NCBI GenBank assembly: GCA_003131945.1
Contig: PKWD01000300.1
Span: forward strand, 5,520-11,325
Source: Acidimicrobiaceae bacterium
GTDB taxonomy: Bacteria; Actinomycetota; Acidimicrobiia; Acidimicrobiales; UBA8190
Length of the DNA: 5,806 nt
Direction: 5' to 3'
Every line of letters begins with the position of its first letter. Position 1 is the first letter of the stretch. The notes under the pieces are model-generated. The model saw only the letters and a program-made list of their open reading frames with translations. It did no database searches and had not been told where the DNA came from. Positions 1 to 3,586 of this stretch are shown piece after piece. Both the position numbers and the translations under genes were made by a program.

Positions 1-361
1 TGGAATGCCACTGTCGGACTGAGTAGAAGTCAGAGACCTTCACGACGCTGCGAAGATCCTTGGTGCGATCGGGGTAGCTGCAGAACTGGCAGTTCCAGTA
101 GTGCTCCCACGCCACCTGGTCGTACTCGCCCTCGCCCGACCCCCCCTCGTCGTCGTCCCGGGGGATCTCCTGATGGAACCAGTATCGCTTCAGGGGGGTG
201 TCGTAGCCCTCGCACAGCAAGAAATCACAAGGGATCTGCTCCTTCAGCTCGCTCAATAGCGAGAACGGCAATCCCTGGGCGGGGAGGTCGGATCGCTCGT
301 CAGAAACGATCCCCGCCAGAGTGCGCAGGTCCTGATCACTTGCCGTCAGCGGAGCCCTCAT
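1..361 (-). CDS. LuxR-family-type transcriptional regulator, N-terminal part (truncated by window edge)
   Basis: The minus-strand frame is open from an ATG at 361-359 to the window edge, giving 120 residues with no stop. The start is well supported: AAGGA (plus-strand 368-372) lies 6 nt upstream. The protein starts MRAPLTASD, has LPFSLLSELKEQIPCDFLL around residues 31-49, and ends VSDFYSVRQWHS at 109-120. From memory this pattern (a short helical start, then a GAF/PAS-like ligand or signal domain with an 'S-DFYS-RQWH' segment) belongs to the N-terminal half of actinobacterial regulators whose C-terminus is a LuxR-type helix-turn-helix. The DNA-binding half would lie left of the window, so it is not seen. 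Residues 69-80 form an acidic, Gly-rich insertion (DDDEGGSGEGE) and C91/C94 make a CxxC pair within NCQFCS. It is divergent from the small exported protein at 503 and shares its promoter region. Coding status is likely; the family call is by recognition only. Confidence 0.72.
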   Translation of the reverse strand, partial: MRAPLTASDQDLRTLAGIVSDERSDLPAQGLPFSLLSELKEQIPCDFLLCEGYDTPLKRYWFHQEIPRDDDEGGSGEGEYDQVAWEHYWNCQFCSYPDRTKDLRSVVKVSDFYSVRQWHS

Positions 362-502
362 CGGTGGTCCTTCTCCCGTTACGAGCCCACGTTACGCCTG
401 GTGGGGCAACCTGGCTATCCGTAAAACGTCGGATACCGGATCCGACGCGGACCTGCTCATACTGGCGATTGAAGGGACACCACACGAGCAAGGGAGACCG
501 TT
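362..502. promoter_or_regulatory. Divergent promoter region between regulator and small exported protein
   Basis: This 141-bp gap separates two genes transcribed outward, so it must hold the 5' regions of both. It contains ribosome-binding sequences for the leftward gene (368-372) and the rightward gene (AGGGA at 491-495). A weak -10-like CATACT (459-464) could serve the rightward gene, but I see no good -35. The strongest structure is the dyad at 427-447, annotated separately. If the leftward gene is a DNA-binding regulator, this is where it would be expected to act on itself and on its neighbour. Confidence 0.6.
427..447. promoter_or_regulatory. Perfect 8-bp-arm dyad, candidate operator
   Basis: CGTCGGAT at 427-434 and its exact reverse complement ATCCGACG at 440-447 flank a 5-bp spacer (ACCGG). 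A further ATCCG at 417-421 makes a second, 5-bp dyad with CGGAT at 430-434, so there are three half-sites in alternating orientation over about 31 bp. The placement in a divergent promoter, about 65 bp from one start and 56 bp from the other, suits an operator for a dimeric regulator. A short RNA hairpin is the alternative reading. Which protein binds it is unknown. Confidence 0.5.
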
Positions 503-808
503 ATGAACCACATTCGCCGCATCCCCCATCTGGCCCGCTTCCTGGCTGCCTTCGCCTGCGCCATGCTGGGACTTGCTGTTTCGGCGCCGGCGGCGTTCGC
601 CATGAGGGTCCCAACCCCCGGCGGATCGCCGGGCGTCACTCCGACGGGTCCGGGTCTCACCCTCACCCACACGGTCGTCGCGAACGGCATGCCCGGATGG
701 CAGCTCACCGTGATCGTCGCCGTTGTGGCTGCACTCGCCGCCACGATCGCCATCGTCGCGGAGCGTGCGAGGGCTGCACACCGGACTGGGATCGCGCCAG
801 CCACCTGA
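503..808 (+). CDS. Small exported/membrane protein (hypothetical, 101 aa)
   Basis: The ATG at 503 has AGGGA 7 nt upstream and the frame ends at TGA 806-808. Residues 1-33 look like an export signal: basic start (MNHIRRIPHLAR), hydrophobic core at 11-27, and an A-F-A site near residue 33. A Pro/Gly/Thr-rich stretch follows (35-53), then TVVANGMPGWQ (57-67), a hydrophobic helix at about 68-86, and a basic tail (ERARAAHR). The predicted mature form is a short extracellular segment with a C-terminal membrane anchor and basic cytoplasmic end. I recall similar uncharacterised mini-proteins, with the 'GMPGWQ' turn before the helix, from many actinobacteria, but know no function. Being divergent from a LuxR-type regulator suggests shared control (inference). 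The start is secure because it includes the whole signal; upstream in-frame codons do not read as protein. Confidence 0.8.
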   Translation: MNHIRRIPHLARFLAAFACAMLGLAVSAPAAFAMRVPTPGGSPGVTPTGPGLTLTHTVVANGMPGWQLTVIVAVVAALAATIAIVAERARAAHRTGIAPAT

Positions 809-850
809 TCACAACCTAGCCAGAGAAGGCGAACGGTAGGATCATGCGTC

Positions 851-893
851 GACCCGAGCAGTATCGATCCCGATGAGAGATCCTGCTCGGGTC
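851..893. terminator. 11-bp perfect inverted repeat, terminator-like hairpin
   Basis: GACCCGAGCAG (851-861) is exactly complementary to CTGCTCGGGTC (883-893), with a 21-nt loop. It sits 43 nt after the stop of the small exported protein and 80 nt before the VOC gene. No T-run follows, so it is not a classical intrinsic terminator. GC-rich stems without a U-tract are often proposed as terminators or RNA stabilisers in actinobacteria, and a protein-binding dyad is the alternative. The stem itself is certain; the role is inferred. Confidence 0.5.
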
Positions 894-972
894 CGAACAT
901 CTGGGCGCCCGCCGAGGCCAGCGAGAATCAACGCGGCTATTCTCCCGGCACATCTCACCAACGGAGGCCGTG

Positions 973-1365
973 ATGCCTGAGTTTCCTGCGATCACCCACG
1001 TGGCGCTGACTGTCAGCGATCTCGACCGCAGCCGACCTTGGTACCAGCAGCTGTTCGGCTCCGATCCGGTCATCGACGAAGACACCGGTCTCTTCCACCA
1101 CGTAGTCTGGCTCATGGGGGGGACGCTCGTCGGTCTCCACCAATTCCCCGACCTCAAGAGCACTGAGCCGTTCGACGAGCGTCGCCTAGGCTTGGACCAT
1201 CTGGCCTTCGCGTGCGCCAACCGGTCTGAGATTGAAGAATGGGAGAGCCACCTGAACAAGCTTGGTGTCGCTAACGGCGGAATCGTCGATGCGCCTTATG
1301 GATCTGGCTTGTCGTTCCGTGACCCAGACAACATCGCTCTTGAGTTCTTCGCTCCCCCAGGGTAA
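973..1365 (+). CDS. VOC-family (glyoxalase/bleomycin-resistance fold) protein
   Basis: The protein has 130 residues and ends at TAA 1363-1365. ACGGAGG (961-967) lies 5 nt before the ATG at 973 and only 2 nt before a GTG at 970, so ATG 973 is preferred. The sequence shows two beta-alpha-beta-beta-beta halves typical of the vicinal oxygen chelate fold: ITHVALTVSDLDRSRPWYQQLFG at residues 7-29 and LDHLAFA at 74-80 opening the second half. Four likely metal ligands are in the expected places: H9, H56 (in GLHQF), H76 and E124 (in IALEFF). The FRDPDNIALEFF ending is characteristic of the family. The family covers lyases, isomerases, dioxygenases and drug-binding proteins; sequence alone does not give the substrate. 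It is probably cytoplasmic, with no signal or membrane segment. It appears monocistronic, flanked by hairpins on both sides. Confidence 0.92.
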   Translation: MPEFPAITHVALTVSDLDRSRPWYQQLFGSDPVIDEDTGLFHHVVWLMGGTLVGLHQFPDLKSTEPFDERRLGLDHLAFACANRSEIEEWESHLNKLGVANGGIVDAPYGSGLSFRDPDNIALEFFAPPG

Positions 1366-1370
1366 TGAGT

Positions 1371-1401
1371 CGGCACTGATTTCCACAGCGCATAAGTGCC
1401 G
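1371..1401 (+). terminator. 7-bp-stem hairpin just after the VOC gene
   Basis: CGGCACT (1371-1377) pairs exactly with AGTGCCG (1395-1401) across a 17-nt loop, beginning 5 nt after the TAA of the VOC gene. The position suits a transcript-end structure. There is no T-run, and the long loop makes the stem only moderately stable, so termination is a tentative reading. Confidence 0.4.
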
Positions 1402-1500
1402 TGTTGCTCGGCCCTGCCCGGCGGCCGGCCGCCCATATCATCCGGCCGGAGGATTTCCGGATGGCTGCGTCGGCCGGGTCCTCTGGTCGCGCCGCCCGAC

Positions 1501-1708
1501 TCCCGGCAATCCCGCACTGGGGTCGTGGCGACATTGCGCCCGGTCACCGTGGCGTCGGATGGCCTGAGGTCGCCTTGGACAGTCTGTCGGGGGGCGAGGA
1601 AGTGATCGTTTGTCACCTTTCGTTGCCCATACCAACACGGGTGATACCGACTGCCGTACCAACCCGGTGGAGCGCTCAGTCAGGGCATCCTGGTCCCGGC
1701 AATCCCGC
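1501..1708 (+). repeat. Pair of 15-bp direct repeats upstream of lipoprotein gene
   Basis: TCCCGGCAATCCCGC occurs at 1501-1515 and again, identically, at 1694-1708. In both copies CTGG follows, after one extra A in the left copy, so the similarity runs for about 19 bp with a one-base gap. The copies are 193 bp apart in the same orientation. The right copy ends about 50 bp before the start of the lipoprotein gene, a distance suited to an activator site. It could equally be debris of a duplicated or mobile sequence. Confidence 0.45.
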
Positions 1709-1721
1709 CTGGATCGACCAC

Positions 1722-1751
1722 TCGTCCTAGCCACCGCCGATGGGGGACAAT
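1722..1751 (+). promoter_or_regulatory. Candidate promoter for a leaderless lipoprotein mRNA
   Basis: GACAAT (1746-1751; four of six matches to the TATAAT consensus) ends 7 nt before the GTG start at 1759, which would put transcription initiation at or next to the start codon. A -35 element is weak at best (TCGTCC at 1722-1727, 18-bp spacing). The alternative ribosome-binding sequence GGGGGA (1742-1747) is 11 nt from the GTG, longer than usual. Leaderless genes are common in actinobacteria. Confidence 0.35.
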
Positions 1752-1758
1752 CTGGACT

Positions 1759-2454
1759 GTGCGAAAACTCGTAGCGATAGGCACCGGGTGGCTGGCCCTT
1801 GCCGTCCTAATGACAGGCTGCGGCGGGAGTTCTCCCGCCGCACGCCGGTCGTCGGCGACGACGCAAACATCGACGACGACCATACATCCGGCGTCCAGCA
1901 CTACAAGTCCAGGGACGTCTACAACGCCTCCTTCCCAGACCGAAATCCAGACATACAATCCGTGGACCGCCGCAGGAACTTTGTCTTCTGGCGTTGAGGT
2001 CAAGGAGCATCTGGCTGGCACTGGTTGCGATGGCGCATCAGTGTTCGACGGCGAAAATCGGTATGCCTGGGAATGCCAGCTGCCTAGTGGAGGTGCGTTT
2101 TACTACCCATGTTTCGCCCCTCCCGGAGAGACCAACGTCACGCAGGTCGCTTGTGCGTCAAGCCCGTGGTCTGGTGTAACTGTCATCGATCTTGTGCAAC
2201 CACTTGCCCAAAGTTCCTGGGGAACGCCGACGCCCAAGCCAAGCTTTCCTTGGGCGATGGTGCTGGCCAACGGCCAAGACTGTGGCCTCATCTACGGGAC
2301 TGGATCGGAAGTCGATGGGGTGGAATTCAACTATGGGTGCACGGCGGGCTATACGGCCTACCCGAGTACGAGTATGAATCAGTTCACTGCCCAGTATGTT
2401 CCAAGCAGCTCCGGCCCCGTAATCTCTGTTGCCGTAACAACGGAATGGGCGTAA
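1759..2454 (+). CDS. Secreted lipoprotein, six-cysteine domain (hypothetical, 231 aa)
   Basis: The gene starts with GTG 1759 and ends at TAA 2452-2454. Residues 1-21 form a lipoprotein signal: RK near the start, a hydrophobic core, and a lipobox-like L-M-T-G-C with C21 as the lipidation site (M at -3 is slightly off consensus). Residues 24-61 are a Ser/Thr/Pro-rich tether. The globular part runs from about 67 to 231 and has six cysteines (90, 106, 118, 132, 175, 194), compatible with three disulphides in an exported protein. Landmarks are YYPCFAPPGE (115-124), PWSGV (136-140), PWAMVLANGQDCGLIYG (164-180) and NYGC (191-194). From memory, actinobacterial secreted proteins share a 'CFA-P', 'PWAL-LANG--C' and 'NY-C' pattern, so this is probably a widespread uncharacterised family; I cannot name it securely. 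The protein would sit on the outer face of the cytoplasmic membrane. The start is chosen because it alone gives the full signal peptide. Confidence 0.85.
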   Translation: MRKLVAIGTGWLALAVLMTGCGGSSPAARRSSATTQTSTTTIHPASSTTSPGTSTTPPSQTEIQTYNPWTAAGTLSSGVEVKEHLAGTGCDGASVFDGENRYAWECQLPSGGAFYYPCFAPPGETNVTQVACASSPWSGVTVIDLVQPLAQSSWGTPTPKPSFPWAMVLANGQDCGLIYGTGSEVDGVEFNYGCTAGYTAYPSTSMNQFTAQYVPSSSGPVISVAVTTEWA

Positions 2455-2657
2455 CTAAGAATCGGCCAACCTCAAATGGGATTCAGGACCCACGACCGAC
2501 TGTCCGGACGTGCCGATACCGAGCTTCCGGACCGTTGTTCTGGGCACAGCCCGAGGCGCACTCGAGGTTACCGTACGCACCGGAATCGGTGTCATACCGT
2601 TCCCATCGAACGGTCGCCACTTTCTCGTTAATACCCCAACTGCCCTAGCGTTCTTCT
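2455..2657. other. Spacer between the two lipoprotein genes, with 7-bp hairpin
   Basis: About 200 bp without a supportable gene. ACCGTTC (2596-2602) pairs exactly with GAACGGT (2608-2614) across a 5-nt loop, and ACCG-GAAT-CGGT (2579-2590) is a smaller dyad just before it. The hairpin lies 142 nt after the first lipoprotein stop and 44 nt before the second start, so it could end the first transcript or serve as a control site for the second gene. A short pyrimidine-rich run (2619-2629) follows the stem but is not a true T-tract. Confidence 0.4.
2646..2651 (+). promoter_or_regulatory. Candidate -10 element for second leaderless lipoprotein mRNA
   Basis: TAGCGT fits the actinobacterial TAnnnT -10 pattern and ends 6 nt before the GTG at 2658. 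No purine-rich ribosome-binding sequence is visible in the preceding 20 bases, which supports a leaderless start. The -35 region (around 2621-2627, TTTCTCG) is poor. The arrangement closely matches that of the lipoprotein gene at 1759. Confidence 0.35.
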
Positions 2658-3203
2658 GTGCGAAGTGGCTTTCATGGGGCGATCGTGACGCTCGTAGCAG
2701 TCAGCATCTTGAGCGGATGCGGAAACACGAACACACCGCCAGGCGTTCTGACGAAGGTGGACCTCCCGACGAATCTCAATCTCTTACCGGTCCAGGGTGA
2801 TAAGGGGAGGATGCTGTCTGAGGTACTCACGGCCGGTTTCCCGGGATGCAGCACACATTCCAGCAGCTTTTCTGAGAATGGGAAGTTTCCGTTCATTATC
2901 GGCAAGAAAGGTGAGGCAGCAGTTGAGTCGGTCGGTTCGCAGTCTCCAAGCGAGACCAAAGCAAGCCATCTGTTCGATTCTCTTAGACGCCCCTTCCTGC
3001 AAGCAGGTGATTCGTACGTTCCGGGTATTGGAAACGCTGCGATCGAGAATCAACGCCACACTGGCATCGGTAACGTATACAGCATCTTCTGGAGGCAGGA
3101 TCAGTATTTAGGGTATCTCGTGCTCATTGCACCGCAAGACAATCACGCAATCGATATGGCAGAGGCGGAGTCCCTCGCCCGTGATCAGATCGCCCAGACC
3201 TGA
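2658..3203 (+). CDS. Secreted lipoprotein (hypothetical, 181 aa)
   Basis: The gene starts with GTG 2658 and ends at TGA 3201-3203. Residues 1-21 are a clear lipoprotein signal: one basic residue, hydrophobic core IVTLVAVSI, then a canonical L18-S19-G20-C21 lipobox. The mature protein has only one further cysteine (C64), unlike its upstream neighbour. The region 119-128 (SYVPGIGNAA), a beta-rich segment IFWRQDQYLGYLVLIAP at 143-159, and a final helix with AESLARDQIAQ (170-180) recall the layout of several actinobacterial secreted sensor-like lipoproteins: a 'lG-aA' turn, two strands carrying an 'fR.g.y' pattern, and a C-terminal 'lA..qi' helix. I cannot assign a named family. The nucleotide composition stands out: 3061-3120 is 29/60 G+C against 41/60 for 5041-5100 in the HD-GYP gene. 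It lies 203 bp after the first lipoprotein gene and probably has its own promoter. The two proteins show no obvious similarity beyond their signals. Confidence 0.8.
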   Translation: MRSGFHGAIVTLVAVSILSGCGNTNTPPGVLTKVDLPTNLNLLPVQGDKGRMLSEVLTAGFPGCSTHSSSFSENGKFPFIIGKKGEAAVESVGSQSPSETKASHLFDSLRRPFLQAGDSYVPGIGNAAIENQRHTGIGNVYSIFWRQDQYLGYLVLIAPQDNHAIDMAEAESLARDQIAQT

Positions 3204-3404
3204 CCCACTCATATTCGGGGATCCCGAGCCGTCTGTGTATCCATCTGCGCCACGCGGGTTGCGCCGGAGTCGTGGCCCGGCCTGAGGCCGACCCGCTCGG
3301 GATCGCCGTCGTCGCGTGGTTTGCGCGTGGGTTATGTCAGGCGGCGAGTCCGTTAGCCCTCATGCAACTCGGCCGTGACGGGTGATGTGTCCCTCTTCTC
3401 CGCC

Positions 3405-3474
3405 CACCCTGGACCGGGTGATATCGACCACCCATCCTCAGCTCTGCCCGGACCCCGCTTGGACACCCTGGACC
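3405..3474 (+). repeat. 11-bp direct repeat pair in convergent spacer
   Basis: CACCCTGGACC occurs at 3405-3415 and 3464-3474, start to start 59 bp. The first copy also continues into GGGTG (3416-3420), giving CACCC-TGGACC-GGGTG, a 5-bp dyad; the second continues into CGG and lacks the dyad. No function is evident. Confidence 0.4.
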
Positions 3475-3504
3475 CGGCAATAGTCTTGGTCCGATCACGT
3501 CCAT

Positions 3505-3517
3505 GTCACGTAGTGAC
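3505..3517. promoter_or_regulatory. Short dyad GTCAC-GTA-GTGAC
   Basis: Exact 5-bp arms around a 3-bp spacer, 70 bp beyond the end of the HD-GYP gene. The size and symmetry resemble a binding site for a small dimeric regulator, but the position between two gene ends is unusual for one, and a 10-bp dyad can occur by chance. Low confidence in any role. Confidence 0.2.
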
Positions 3518-3586
3518 GTACGACCTGAAGATGCGGAACCGAACAGTCGCTTTTTGCGGAAATGGGCGCCCAGGAGGCCGAAGACA

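Larger units (their letters stand above)
1402..1758. other. Non-coding spacer with palindromes and short repeats
   Basis: I see no convincing gene here; the frames open across it are arginine/proline-rich and resemble no family. The left part has a perfect 14-bp palindrome, GGCGGCCGGCCGCC (1420-1433), an 18-bp near-palindrome centred on TCCGGCCGGA (1441-1450), and a further CGGCCGG at 1471-1477. The right part holds a 15-bp direct repeat (annotated separately) and two similar TACCAAC..CGG..TG stretches at 1630-1643 and 1657-1669. The promoter of the downstream lipoprotein gene must lie at the right end. Confidence 0.5.
3204..3586. other. Convergent intergenic region rich in inverted repeats
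   Basis: This 383-bp gap lies between the ends of two convergent genes, so transcription should stop here from both sides. TCGGG-GAT-CCCGA (3215-3227) is a small stem 12 nt after the lipoprotein stop. CGGCC-TGA-GGCCG (3278-3290) is a tight hairpin that directly abuts ACCCGC (3291-3296), which can pair with GCGGGT (3254-3259). CCACGCG (3250-3256) has exact complements CGCGTGG at 3313-3319 and 3324-3330. No T-run follows any stem on the plus strand. On the minus strand, past the HD-GYP stop, only a weak CGC-AAAAA-GCG loop (about 3547-3558) is seen. A frame open at 3375-3590 resembles no protein I know, and I see no transposase motif. Confidence 0.45.

Noticed and set aside
340..900. Overlapping frames of 129-159 residues on both strands around the small exported protein
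   Set aside because: They have no ribosome-binding site or family resemblance; the 503-808 frame alone has a signal peptide, membrane helix and good start.
1438..1734. Minus-strand 98-residue and plus-strand 109-residue frames in the spacer before the first lipoprotein gene
   Set aside because: Arg/Pro-rich translations without domain pattern, overlapping each other, in DNA dominated by palindromes and repeats.
2109..2648. Plus-strand 179-residue frame overlapping the first lipoprotein gene
   Set aside because: It is out of frame with the lipoprotein, cysteine/arginine-rich, and has no signal, motif or start context.
3242..3377. Plus-strand frame without a start codon reading GVVARPEADPLGIAVVAWFARGL and ending at TGA near 3377
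   Set aside because: It looks slightly protein-like and could be a gene remnant, but it has no start, is only about 45 codons long and matches no transposase or other family I recognise.
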